Positions 16,711 through 25,173 of a DNA stretch of 64,000 nt are shown piece by piece. Made by a program: the position numbers and the translations under genes. This DNA comes from an uncultured Fibrobacter sp. (lineage in GTDB: Bacteria; Fibrobacterota; Fibrobacteria; Fibrobacterales; Fibrobacteraceae). The stretch's first letter is position 1, and every line of letters starts with the position of its first letter. A model generated the notes under the pieces. That model saw nothing but the letters and a program-made list of their open reading frames with translations, did not search any database and was not told the origin of the DNA. The stretch spans positions 1 through 64,000 of the forward strand of contig CAMJQW010000002.1 in the NCBI GenBank assembly GCA_946408125.1. The letters run 5' to 3'.

Positions 16711-17811
16711 ATGGGACGTTTAAATGTCTATTTTAAAAAAATGGACTCTTTTTTTGCTCGGAATGGAATTGTATGCTGTTTGATGTGCGCCGTCTGCGCC
16801 TTTGCAGATCTGGACAACCCGCAAATCAATTTTACTGACGTGGAAGATGAAGTTGAAAATGTTGGCCCTTTGGTCACGAGGGTACCCCGCGCTTTTGTCT
16901 GCATGGGCCCGCTGGTGGAAGAAGGTGAATGGGGCAAAGAGATCAATGTAGATGAAATCCAGGGCATCACGGCCGATTCGAAACATTACTACATCACGAA
17001 CCAGTGGGAAATTTACAAGGTTGCAAAAGACAACCCGCAGAAGGTTGTGGCCAAACGTCATCTGATGGGAATACAGCGATTCTTGAAGGATGGCTTCTAC
17101 CGGCATTTCGGGGGAATCTCCTATTACAAGGGATTCGTCTATGTCGCTACGACGGGCCGTGTACATCCGCTGACGACTAAGCGTGCCGTTCCTATTGTCG
17201 TCGTTTTTGATACGGACCTCAATTTCGTGAAATTTGCGAGGTTCCCTGAGAATAGTCAGGCGGGAGCCGCCTGGATTGCGGTGAACCCGACAAATGGGCA
17301 CTTGTATTCCTCTTACAACAAGACTGTTTTTGAATACTCGTCTTCTTTTTTGAACGGAGGGGAACTATCCCTGCTTTCTAGCTATCGCATGGATTTTGAA
17401 CATGCCGACTTGTCGCAAGAGGAATGGGACGATGCCGTTGCGCAGGGCGGTACGTTCACGAACGAGGGTGTGTTGTTTTACGTGCTCGACTTGAAGCATG
17501 CCGAGTTCAACACGAGTACGGGAATCCACGCGTTCGTATTGCACGGCGGGCGCGCGAGCGAAATTGACGTGTTCGGCTTAAACAACAAGGGCGAACTGCG
17601 CCCGTTCATTTCGGTAAGGTATCGCGGTTCCATGGACGGGGATAGATTCTGGGAAATGGAAGATGTGCAGTTCGGAGTCGATTCGGTGGGTGAGTATATC
17701 GACTTGCTCAAGTTGCGTAACGGCAAGAAGGACGAAGCGGAAATTGTCCGTTACCGCTTGATTCACGATCTCAAGGCTGCGTTAAATAAGCTTGTCGAAA
17801 ATCTCTTCTAG
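16711..17811 (+). CDS. Predicted secreted beta-propeller-like protein, function unknown
   Basis: This reading frame has 366 residues from the ATG at 16711; a second ATG at 16741 would place the hydrophobic stretch GIVCCLMCAVCAFA as a normal signal peptide. The body has repeated short beta-strand signatures (DEIQGITADSKHYYITNQWEIYKV, FGGISYYKGFVYVATTG, AAWIAVNPTNGHLYSS), as in five- or six-bladed propellers. No catalytic motif is recognisable and no Shine-Dalgarno is clear for either start. Its 3' end overlaps the convergent glycosyltransferase gene by 30 bases. Confidence 0.72.
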   Translation: MGRLNVYFKKMDSFFARNGIVCCLMCAVCAFADLDNPQINFTDVEDEVENVGPLVTRVPRAFVCMGPLVEEGEWGKEINVDEIQGITADSKHYYITNQWEIYKVAKDNPQKVVAKRHLMGIQRFLKDGFYRHFGGISYYKGFVYVATTGRVHPLTTKRAVPIVVVFDTDLNFVKFARFPENSQAGAAWIAVNPTNGHLYSSYNKTVFEYSSSFLNGGELSLLSSYRMDFEHADLSQEEWDDAVAQGGTFTNEGVLFYVLDLKHAEFNTSTGIHAFVLHGGRASEIDVFGLNNKGELRPFISVRYRGSMDGDRFWEMEDVQFGVDSVGEYIDLLKLRNGKKDEAEIVRYRLIHDLKAALNKLVENLF

Positions 17812-18894
17812 CTTTTCGTTCTGCTTGACGGTGTCGTATTCCGCTTCCATCTTGGCGCGGGCATCAATGCCCATCTGCGTGCGCAGATTGTAGTCGCTTG
17901 CAAGGGCATCCATCGATTCGGCAAGGCTGTCAATTTCGCGTTGGCCGACAAGGTATCCGGTACGCCCGTCGTCGATGATTTCGGGGAGGCCTCCGCAGAA
18001 CGTTCCGATGCTCGCCATGGCGCTCGCACCCGCTTCCTTGAGCACGATGAGTCCGGAATCGCGGTCGTTGTTTTTCGCGACAATGCAGGGCGCTACGAGA
18101 ACGTCGTATTCGGCGAGCAGGGCCGGCATCAGCTGGGCGGCAATGCTTCCCTTGAAAATGACTTTATCTGCAATTCCGAGTTCCGCGGCAAGAGCCTGTA
18201 GAGATTCCTGCAGCGGGCCTTTGCCTATGAGCGTGAGCGTCGATTCCTTGTGCTTGCCTGCAATTTTTGCAAACGCGCGGATGCCGTATTCAAAGCCTTT
18301 CTTTTCGACCTGGCGGCCGATCATCAGGAACTGGGCGGGGCGATCGGGACGCTTGAACGGCGTGAATGCCGAAGTGTCCACGCCGAGCCTGTGAATGTGA
18401 ATCTTGCTTTCGGGAGCGCCGAGTTGCACGAGGCAGTCGGCGAGTTCCTGCGAGGCGGGGAGCAGCAGCTGAGCCGTCTCGAACATCCTCTTGTACGTGC
18501 GCTTGTAGAAGAGGTAATCGACGGGAATGTGCGGGTTCAGCAAGATGCCCACATCCACTCCGTGCAATGTCACGATGAGCGGCTTGTCAGTTTTACGTGC
18601 GGTCGCCGCGATCAATGCCCCGTTGGTGCCGAAGTGCGCATGTATGAATTTCGCCCCGCTTTCCCGGATGACGCTTGCGAACTTGCTGCAGGGGAGAGCC
18701 GCGTAGTAGAGCATGCGTGCGACGGAGCCGAGAGACGTGACTTTGTCGTAGGGGAAGTTCTCGCGTGCCGGATTCAGGCCGCGGGCCAGTACGTAGGGCT
18801 CGTATTTCTTGGCATGCTTCACCTGGTCATAGATGAAGGTCTCGCTGTAGGGCAGCCAGTTGCCAATTGCCATTGCGTACGGGATTTTCGTCAT
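17782..18894 (-). CDS. GT4-type glycosyltransferase
   Basis: This GT-B fold retaining glycosyltransferase has about 370 residues from the ATG at 18894 (MTKIPYAMAIGNW). Family signatures include HAHFGTNGALIA and LHGVDV in the acceptor domain, VEKKGFEYGIRAFA, and the GT4 nucleotide-sugar motif DSGLIVLKEAGASAMASIGTFCGGLPE (Glu-x7-Glu). It probably adds a sugar to a surface polysaccharide or LPS precursor on the cytoplasmic face. It diverges from a second GT4 gene across 58 bases. Upstream in-frame codons would extend into that promoter region, and TACATT ends six bases before the chosen ATG. Confidence 0.9.
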   Translation of the reverse strand: MTKIPYAMAIGNWLPYSETFIYDQVKHAKKYEPYVLARGLNPARENFPYDKVTSLGSVARMLYYAALPCSKFASVIRESGAKFIHAHFGTNGALIAATARKTDKPLIVTLHGVDVGILLNPHIPVDYLFYKRTYKRMFETAQLLLPASQELADCLVQLGAPESKIHIHRLGVDTSAFTPFKRPDRPAQFLMIGRQVEKKGFEYGIRAFAKIAGKHKESTLTLIGKGPLQESLQALAAELGIADKVIFKGSIAAQLMPALLAEYDVLVAPCIVAKNNDRDSGLIVLKEAGASAMASIGTFCGGLPEIIDDGRTGYLVGQREIDSLAESMDALASDYNLRTQMGIDARAKMEAEYDTVKQNEKLEEIFDKLI

Positions 18895-18900
18895 ATTGTT

Positions 18901-18906
18901 AATGTA
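18901..18906 (-). promoter_or_regulatory. TACATT box before the GT4 start codon
   Basis: On the minus strand TACATT ends six bases before the ATG at 18894, with no Shine-Dalgarno between. It is one of the leaderless-type boxes of this window. Confidence 0.35.
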
Positions 18907-18952
18907 GTATTTTTGGACGGGATGCGAAATAGATTTATATTTGCAGTACCTT

Positions 18953-19990
18953 ATGGACAAAGTCAAAGTCTGCTTCTATCCGACTTGCGGGAATGCGACC
19001 AACCACTTTCTCGCGAATCTCGCCCGCCTGCTCCGCAGCAGCGGTGATTTTGAGTGCTCCGGATTCCTGGACCTCGCGAAGCAAAAGAAGGGCGAGGAAT
19101 TCAGGCAGGATGTTTATCATTTCAACTGGTTCGACCAGAGCCTCACATTTGCGTCGTTTCTGTACCGCTACTACATCCTGCTCCGCATCATTTTTGCCCG
19201 CAAGCGGATCGTGTGGACCATCCACAATTCGGTCCCGCATGGCGGTGTGCCCGCGTACAACCGCATTCTGCGCTACCTCTTGTTGCGTTATTCTTCCGTC
19301 ATCCATATCATGAACGAGGGGAGCCGCGAGCTGCCCTACTTGCAGCCGTACTTGCACAAGGTGGTCCATATCCCGCATGGCGACTACTTCGGTTCGTACC
19401 CTGACTCCGATGTCGATGTCCGTAAGCGCTACGGCATTGCCGCCAATGTCCCGATCGTCCTTTTCCTCGGCGCCATCAGGCCTTACAAGCATATTGAAAT
19501 CCTGCTGGAAGCGTTTGATTTTCAAGATGCTGCGCTTTTGATTTGTGGCAGCGTCCGTCCGCCCGATTATTTGTATAAACTAACGGGATCTGCGGTGGGA
19601 AAGCGGAATGTCTTTTTCTCGCCGGAATTCGTACCCGATTCCGAGCTTTCGGCCTACCTCCGTACCGCCTCGTTCCTGGTGGCTCCCTATTCGTACGATT
19701 CCACGCTCAACTCGGGAACCGTGCTGCTTGCCTGTTCGTACGGCAAGACGATGGTGTGTCCCGATATTGCAGGCGTACGCGATATCCAGTCGGAGTCGGA
19801 TTGCCTATATGCGTACCACTATGTAGACAAGGCGGACCACGCCGGAAAACTTCGGGAAACCATGGCCCGTGCCCTCGCCGATACAGCCTCTGGAGCGATA
19901 GCCGAAAAGGAGGCTCGGGCACTCGAGTACATGCGTCGCAATTCGTGGCAGGCCAATAGTTCCAAGTGGCGTGTGCTGTTCACGCGCTAG
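18953..19990 (+). CDS. GT4-type glycosyltransferase (second)
   Basis: This protein of about 345 residues is a distant GT-B fold glycosyltransferase: TCGNATNHFLANLARLLRSSGDF at the N-terminus, TIHNSVPHGG, IPHGDYFGSYPD, then FLGAIRPYKHIEILLEAF and a C-terminal domain with APYSYDSTLNSGTVLLACSYGK. It resembles GT4 enzymes of exopolysaccharide clusters. The ATG at 18953 is preferred to an in-frame TTG at 18941; TATATTTG at 18936-18943 provides a likely -10 box with a very short leader. The GT2-flippase fusion follows after 27 bases. Confidence 0.85.
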   Translation: MDKVKVCFYPTCGNATNHFLANLARLLRSSGDFECSGFLDLAKQKKGEEFRQDVYHFNWFDQSLTFASFLYRYYILLRIIFARKRIVWTIHNSVPHGGVPAYNRILRYLLLRYSSVIHIMNEGSRELPYLQPYLHKVVHIPHGDYFGSYPDSDVDVRKRYGIAANVPIVLFLGAIRPYKHIEILLEAFDFQDAALLICGSVRPPDYLYKLTGSAVGKRNVFFSPEFVPDSELSAYLRTASFLVAPYSYDSTLNSGTVLLACSYGKTMVCPDIAGVRDIQSESDCLYAYHYVDKADHAGKLRETMARALADTASGAIAEKEARALEYMRRNSWQANSSKWRVLFTR

Positions 19991-20005
19991 TACGTCCAAA
20001 TTTTC

Positions 20006-20013
20006 TATCTTTG
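20006..20013 (+). promoter_or_regulatory. TATCTTTG box before the GT2-flippase start codon
   Basis: TATCTT ends six bases before the ATG at 20018, and there is no Shine-Dalgarno. A leaderless start is predicted even though the gene follows another in the same direction. Confidence 0.45.
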
Positions 20014-20017
20014 GAAT

Positions 20018-22309
20018 ATGGAGATCAAGGCAAAGGATAACTACCTTCCCGGTTTTACCGTATTGATTCCGTTCTACAATGAACGGAATTTCTTGCCGAG
20101 GCTCCTGGAAAGCCTGCTGCAGCAGACAATGCTTCCCGCAAAACTCGTGCTGATAGACAACGATTCTACGGACGATTCTGTGGAGGTCGCGAAGAAGGCC
20201 CTCGAAAATTCCCCCGTGCCCTACGAGATCCTCCATGAACCGCGCAAGGGAAAGGCGAACGCCCTGGAACAGGGTTGCACGCACATCGAGACGGAATATA
20301 CCGTATGTACCGATGCCGACACGTGGTTTCCGCCGCACAGTCTGGAACTTGCCGAAAAGCTCTTTAGGGAAAATCCCGATTACAGCTGCTACCTCGCTTT
20401 CGGCGTGAACGAGGAATGGTCCAAGGACGAGCAGGAAAACTTTATCGACAAGTGCTACGCGCTCGCGAACCATTTCAAGGACCGCTGTTTCTCGGGCGGC
20501 TATGGCCATTTTTTCCGCAGCGACCCGTTCCTCAGGTGCGGAGGTTTCTCGACCAAGATTTGGCCGTACACCCTGATGGACCACGAAATCATCCACCGCA
20601 TGCTCCGGTACGGCAAGCGCGGCTATCACAAGGACCTGTGGTGCTATACGAGCTACCGCCGTACGAACCGCAGGACTGTCCGCTGGAACATCACGGAACG
20701 ATTCCTCTATCATCACCTGCCTTCTTTCTGTATGGAATGGTTCTTCTATACGTTCCTGTGGAGGCGTTTCAAGAAGAGGAACATCGTAGGCATCAACCTG
20801 CGTGAACAGCCTTGGCAGAACCCGGTCAAGGCGGAAATGCCCAAGGACGAATTCGCGGTCGACAAGAAGTACCTCACGCAAAGTTCTCTGTTCTCTGTGC
20901 TCGGAACCATCTTCAAGGTCGCGGGCCCGGTCCTGATGATTTTGGTGGCCCGAATTTTCGACAAGGAAGAGTTCGGCATATACGTTTCCGTGCAGCTCTT
21001 GATGCTCATGTTCAGCCGCGTGGCGGTCCTCGGGCTCGACAAGGGCCTGCACTGGTTCATCCCTCAGAACAGGCTTTTGGGAAGGCCCGTGTACTACGGC
21101 GTATCGGAATCCGTGCGCCGCGCCTTCTACATGGCCTTGGGAATTTTCGTTATCGGAGTCGTCGCATCGCTGTTCGGCTTGCACCGATATTCGACGAGCC
21201 TTTCCAGCCTTTCGATTGTCGATAACGCGCTATTCTTCGGTTCGCTTTTGCCGTGGGTCGTCATCCACGTCCTTTCAGGGGCGTCCGAAGGCAATCGAAA
21301 ACCGCAGTACAAGATATTCGTGAACGACTTCGCGGTTGCTACGCTTGCGCCGCTCATTGCGCTCGGTCTCCATTTCTGCGGGCTCGGTGACCATGAGCTT
21401 CCCCTGGGCCTCTTGCTCGCCAACTGCATCGGAGCCCTCATCCTCATCTGGCTTGCGGTAAAGCAGTTCCCCAACATGCTCTGGTTGAGCAAGAAGCGCC
21501 TGGATCCGGTGCTGTTCCGCTACGCCCTCCCGCTCGGTTTCTCCGAAGTGGTCATCTCGCTCCTGTTGCGCATGGACTTGTGGATGGTGCTCCTCTTCCT
21601 CGGCCCGGGCTATGCGGGCGTGTACGCACTCATGGTGACCATATCGAACGGTCTTCGTACCATCAGCCTCAGCTATGCGCCTATCCTTTTGCCGGTTGTT
21701 GCGGGCATGAAGCCGGAACGCTACAGCAAGGATTTGAAGGGCACTTACAGCTATTGCGTGGCGCTCGTGACGCTCATCCAGCTGGCCATCGGTTTCTTTA
21801 TCGTCCTGTTCCCCGATGAAATCCTGATGATTGCGGGCAAGTCGTTCGTCATCAATCCCGAGGTCCTCGGCATCCTCCTGTTCGGCAACCTGCTGAACGG
21901 TTTCTTCGGACTTTCGGGAACGGTCATCAACGGCATGGGAAACAGCCGCTTTATGCTCAAGCTTAATGTGTTCACGCTCCTGTTCGCATTGGGCATGAAC
22001 GCGCTCCTGATTCCGCGCCTCGGTCTTGCGGGTGCCGCCCTTTCGACGGCCGCTTACCAGTTGATGCAGTGCGTGTGGATGAACGTCTACCTCGTCCGTA
22101 TGGGCTACTGGCCTTACAAGCTTTCGCTCCTGGTGCAGATAGGCTGGATTGTCGCGCTCCTCGCACTGTACATCGGGATCAACTGCGATATGCTGAAACT
22201 CGCGTTCTACCAGGACGTACTCGTCTTTATCGCGGCGATCGCGGGCCTGTTCCTTACGCTCTGGAGCCAGGGCCTGATGGACTCGCTTTTCTCCAAGGGG
22301 AAGAAATGA
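20018..22309 (+). CDS. Fusion protein: GT2 glycosyltransferase plus Wzx-type polysaccharide flippase
   Basis: This is a 763-residue single reading frame. Residues ~12-270 form a GT-A family 2 glycosyltransferase: VLIPFYNERNFLPRLLESLL, VLIDNDSTDDS, KGKANALEQG, and CTDADTWFPP (DxD-type metal site). From ~residue 288 onward there are about 14 hydrophobic helices of the MOP/Wzx polysaccharide flippase type (LTQSSLFSVLGTIFKVAGP, ARIFDKEEFGIY, LGLDKGLHWFIP). These functions are usually separate proteins, so one chain may add a sugar to a lipid-linked glycan and then flip it. There is no frameshift at the junction. Its stop overlaps the lptC start (ATGA). Confidence 0.9.
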   Translation: MEIKAKDNYLPGFTVLIPFYNERNFLPRLLESLLQQTMLPAKLVLIDNDSTDDSVEVAKKALENSPVPYEILHEPRKGKANALEQGCTHIETEYTVCTDADTWFPPHSLELAEKLFRENPDYSCYLAFGVNEEWSKDEQENFIDKCYALANHFKDRCFSGGYGHFFRSDPFLRCGGFSTKIWPYTLMDHEIIHRMLRYGKRGYHKDLWCYTSYRRTNRRTVRWNITERFLYHHLPSFCMEWFFYTFLWRRFKKRNIVGINLREQPWQNPVKAEMPKDEFAVDKKYLTQSSLFSVLGTIFKVAGPVLMILVARIFDKEEFGIYVSVQLLMLMFSRVAVLGLDKGLHWFIPQNRLLGRPVYYGVSESVRRAFYMALGIFVIGVVASLFGLHRYSTSLSSLSIVDNALFFGSLLPWVVIHVLSGASEGNRKPQYKIFVNDFAVATLAPLIALGLHFCGLGDHELPLGLLLANCIGALILIWLAVKQFPNMLWLSKKRLDPVLFRYALPLGFSEVVISLLLRMDLWMVLLFLGPGYAGVYALMVTISNGLRTISLSYAPILLPVVAGMKPERYSKDLKGTYSYCVALVTLIQLAIGFFIVLFPDEILMIAGKSFVINPEVLGILLFGNLLNGFFGLSGTVINGMGNSRFMLKLNVFTLLFALGMNALLIPRLGLAGAALSTAAYQLMQCVWMNVYLVRMGYWPYKLSLLVQIGWIVALLALYIGINCDMLKLAFYQDVLVFIAAIAGLFLTLWSQGLMDSLFSKGKK

Positions 22310-23148
22310 TGGGAATGCGTAGACTGATTTGGTTAATCCTGTTGGCACTTATGCTTTCCGCCTGCGAGGAAATCGAAGAGGAAAAGCCGTGGATCCAGGT
22401 GGAGCGTCCGCAGATGCTCTTTACCGACACGACGCTCCTGGACAGCTACGACAAGGATGTACTCAACTGGAAACTCAAGACTGCGTATCTGGAACGCTGG
22501 GCTGACAAGGAAATCGTGTTCGTGTGCCCGGTGCTTGTGGATATCTACGATTCGCTCGGGGAACGCGTCGCCTTCCTCCGCGCGGACTCCGGCAGCATGG
22601 ATATGAAGTTTACCTACGTGAGCGCCTTTGGGCATGTCTACGCGCTCACTCCGAAGGGCGCCTCCGTCCGCGCCGATTCGCTCCTCTGGAACAAGAAGGA
22701 TAACCTGGTGCGCACCGAAAGCTACGTGCGCGTGGTGAGCGAGGAAGGCGACGTGCTGCAGGGCAAGGGATTCGAGAGCGATGCCAAGATGGACCACTGG
22801 AAAATCCTGTCGGAAGTCACCGGCATATTCCAGGATGCGGCCAAGCGCCTCAAGGAAGAAGACAAGAAGGAATCCGTACATCTGGAAAATGCGTCCTCGT
22901 CGTCGGTGGCCGCATCTTCTGCTGCCGTGGCGAAGCATCCGCCGAAGATGCCCGGCTCGTCGGCTTCGCGCAAGGCGGAGGGACGCAAGCACGGATTCAT
23001 GCCCAACGGCGCGCCGAAGCGCCTTTCGCCCGAGGACTCGCTCGCCAAGGAAGAGAATAGGAAGGCCCGCGAAAAAGTTGAACACATGAAGGAACTTCGC
23101 GCACAGGCTCGCCAGCGCATGAGCCAGGGAGATTCTACGAAGAAATGA
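22306..23148 (+). CDS. lptC: LptC-like lipoprotein of the LPS export bridge
   Basis: This 280-residue protein has an N-terminal lipoprotein signal (LILLALMLSAC-EE) in place of the LptC transmembrane helix. The beta-jellyroll part follows: DKDVLNWKLKTAYLERWADKEIVFVCPV, then DSLLWNKKDNLVRTESYVRVVSEEGDVLQGKGFESDAKMDHWKI, the conserved LptC core. A Ser/Ala linker and a basic helical tail of ~90 residues extend beyond normal LptC (~190). The ATG at 22306 overlaps the upstream stop, and the 3' end overlaps the lptA start. It probably links the Lpt ATPase complex to the periplasmic bridge. Confidence 0.82.
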   Translation: MMGMRRLIWLILLALMLSACEEIEEEKPWIQVERPQMLFTDTTLLDSYDKDVLNWKLKTAYLERWADKEIVFVCPVLVDIYDSLGERVAFLRADSGSMDMKFTYVSAFGHVYALTPKGASVRADSLLWNKKDNLVRTESYVRVVSEEGDVLQGKGFESDAKMDHWKILSEVTGIFQDAAKRLKEEDKKESVHLENASSSSVAASSAAVAKHPPKMPGSSASRKAEGRKHGFMPNGAPKRLSPEDSLAKEENRKAREKVEHMKELRAQARQRMSQGDSTKK

Positions 23149-24425
23149 TTCCCCCGTTCGGACATCTGCTTGCTTGCCTCCTTTGCGTAGCCGTCTTTGG
23201 CGGTTATGCGTTCGGGCAGAGTTCGCCCTTGATCATGAAGCATGCGGATGTGCTGAATGTCGCGCGTACTTACGGTTCGCTCCTCCTGGAAGGCAAGGTG
23301 TTCTTTGTCCACGACAGCATCCAGTTCAAGACGCAGCGCGCTACCTGGAACAAGAACAACGAAGTCGTGCAGTGCGATGGCGGGTTCCTCTTCACGCATC
23401 CGTCCGGATATATTCAGGCGAATTCCGGCATGTACAACAAGAAGGGCCAGGTCGCGACCGCCACGGGGAACGTGAGGGCCGCCGATTCCGCAGGTACCTA
23501 CATGCTGACGGGCGAACACCTGATATACGACCGCGAGAACGAAATCTTGACCCTGCCCGACAAGCCCAAGCTGTACCAGTTCGACAAGAAGAAAGACGGT
23601 ACGATCGATACGGTGACTATCGAGGCCCGGAGAATCATCTTCAACAAGGGAGAATCCTTCGCGGAGGCGTTCAACGACGTGAAGGTCGTGCAGAGCGATA
23701 TGGTGGTCACCTGCGATACGGGTTATTTCGACCGCAAGAACAACTGGCTCAGCATGAAGGGACACCCTACCTGCGAGATGAAGAATTACCACCTCACGGG
23801 AGATTCCATCTTCTTGGTGCTCGACGAGACGGGCAAGTCGCTGCAGTCGGCGCTCGTGATCCGCAATGCGCACGGCGTGCAGCAGGAAGACCCGAAGAAG
23901 GGGAGTCCCGGAAGCGTGACGGAGGCGTTCGGCGATACGCTCTATTGCGAGTTCGCGAACAACAAGATCGAGAGGCTTTACGTGAACCTGAACGCGAAGG
24001 GATTCTTTTACGAGACCGACCTTCCGGATTACCGCAACCTGATGGACGGCGACCGCCTGGACCTCTTCTTCAAGATGGGCAAGATGGACCGCGCCGTCGT
24101 TTCGGGCAAGGCGCAGAGCACGTATTTCTACGTGAAAAAGGACCGCTCTGTTTCCGGCAAGAACGAGGCCGCGGGCGATACCATCAATATCATTTTCGAT
24201 GCCCAGAAGAATGCTGTGAGGTCGCTCAAGCTCCTCGGGCGCACCAACCATGCGAGCGGGCGCTATATCGACCTCGAAAAGGAGCAGCGTGCCAAGGCCG
24301 CCGCCGAAAAAGCCCGCAAGGATTCCCTTGCGACCGAAAAAAAGCCCAATCCTGGAGCTTTTATGCTTGACGGGAAACGCAAAAAAAGCCATAATATTGA
24401 AAAGAAGAAGTTGGAAAAGAAATGA
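23145..24425 (+). CDS. lptA: LptA/OstA-like periplasmic LPS transport protein
   Basis: This 426-residue protein has a signal peptide ([17 protein letters not shown]). OstA/LptA repeats follow in which short strands alternate in the typical way: [74 protein letters not shown]. It is more than twice the length of E. coli LptA (~185), like the long OstA-type proteins of Bacteroidetes, so it could span the periplasm as a monomer. It is coupled to lptC and lptB by ATGA overlaps. The basic C-terminus (KKLEKK) overlaps the lptB start. Confidence 0.87.
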   Translation: MIPPFGHLLACLLCVAVFGGYAFGQSSPLIMKHADVLNVARTYGSLLLEGKVFFVHDSIQFKTQRATWNKNNEVVQCDGGFLFTHPSGYIQANSGMYNKKGQVATATGNVRAADSAGTYMLTGEHLIYDRENEILTLPDKPKLYQFDKKKDGTIDTVTIEARRIIFNKGESFAEAFNDVKVVQSDMVVTCDTGYFDRKNNWLSMKGHPTCEMKNYHLTGDSIFLVLDETGKSLQSALVIRNAHGVQQEDPKKGSPGSVTEAFGDTLYCEFANNKIERLYVNLNAKGFFYETDLPDYRNLMDGDRLDLFFKMGKMDRAVVSGKAQSTYFYVKKDRSVSGKNEAAGDTINIIFDAQKNAVRSLKLLGRTNHASGRYIDLEKEQRAKAAAEKARKDSLATEKKPNPGAFMLDGKRKKSHNIEKKKLEKK

Positions 24426-25159
24426 AGAACTTGGTAAGCACCATCCGAACGGACAAACTGCGCAAGATTTATGGCGGTAGGCAGGTCGTGAGCGACGTGT
24501 CCATCAGTGTGTCCCAGGGCGAAATTGTCGGGCTGCTCGGGCCGAATGGCGCGGGCAAGACGACGTCGTTCTATATGATTGTCGGCATGGTGCGCCCGGA
24601 TGCCGGACACATTTTCCTTGACGATATCGAGATGACCGATAAGCCGATGTACAAGCGCGCCCGCCTGGGCGTGGGCTACCTCCCGCAGGAAGCGTCCATC
24701 TTCCGCAAGCTCTCGGTGGAAGACAACATCATGGCCATCCTCGAAACCCAGAACATGAAGCGCCGCGAGCGCAAGATGCGTCTGGAACAGCTCCTCGAGG
24801 AATTCAAGATTACGCATATCCGCAAGACCAAGTCCATGAGCTGTTCCGGCGGTGAGCGCCGCCGTCTCGAGATTGCCCGTGCGCTCGCGAGCGACCCGTC
24901 GTTCCTGCTGCTCGACGAACCTTTTGCCGGTATCGACCCGATTGCGGTCGCCGATATCCAGTCCATCATTTCTGGCCTGAAGGACAAGGGCATGGGGGTC
25001 CTGATTACGGACCACAACGTGCGTGAAACGCTTTCGATTACCGACCGCGCCTACATCATGTACAAGAGCCAAGTGCTGACGGAAGGTTCCTCGGAATACC
25101 TTGCGAACGACCCGGAGGCGAGGAGAATTTATCTGGGCGACAGTTTCCGTCTGGATTGA
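24422..25159 (+). CDS. lptB: LptB, ABC ATPase for LPS export
   Basis: This 245-residue cytoplasmic ATPase powers LPS extraction with LptFG. Walker [10 protein letters not shown], the Q-loop in [18 protein letters not shown], signature SCSGGERRR, Walker [14 protein letters not shown] and the switch His in ITDHNVRE are all intact. Length and sequence match the LptB family (~240). The start overlaps lptA by four bases, and rpoN begins 14 bases after the stop, a conserved arrangement in many Gram-negative bacteria. lptF and lptG are not in the window. Confidence 0.95.
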   Translation: MKNLVSTIRTDKLRKIYGGRQVVSDVSISVSQGEIVGLLGPNGAGKTTSFYMIVGMVRPDAGHIFLDDIEMTDKPMYKRARLGVGYLPQEASIFRKLSVEDNIMAILETQNMKRRERKMRLEQLLEEFKITHIRKTKSMSCSGGERRRLEIARALASDPSFLLLDEPFAGIDPIAVADIQSIISGLKDKGMGVLITDHNVRETLSITDRAYIMYKSQVLTEGSSEYLANDPEARRIYLGDSFRLD

Positions 25160-25173
25160 TTGCAGGTGCGTGT

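Noticed and set aside
18894-18953. Insertion or rearrangement between the divergent GT4 genes
   Set aside because: The 58-bp gap shows only promoter-like A/T-rich sequence; there are no inverted repeats or transposase remnants.
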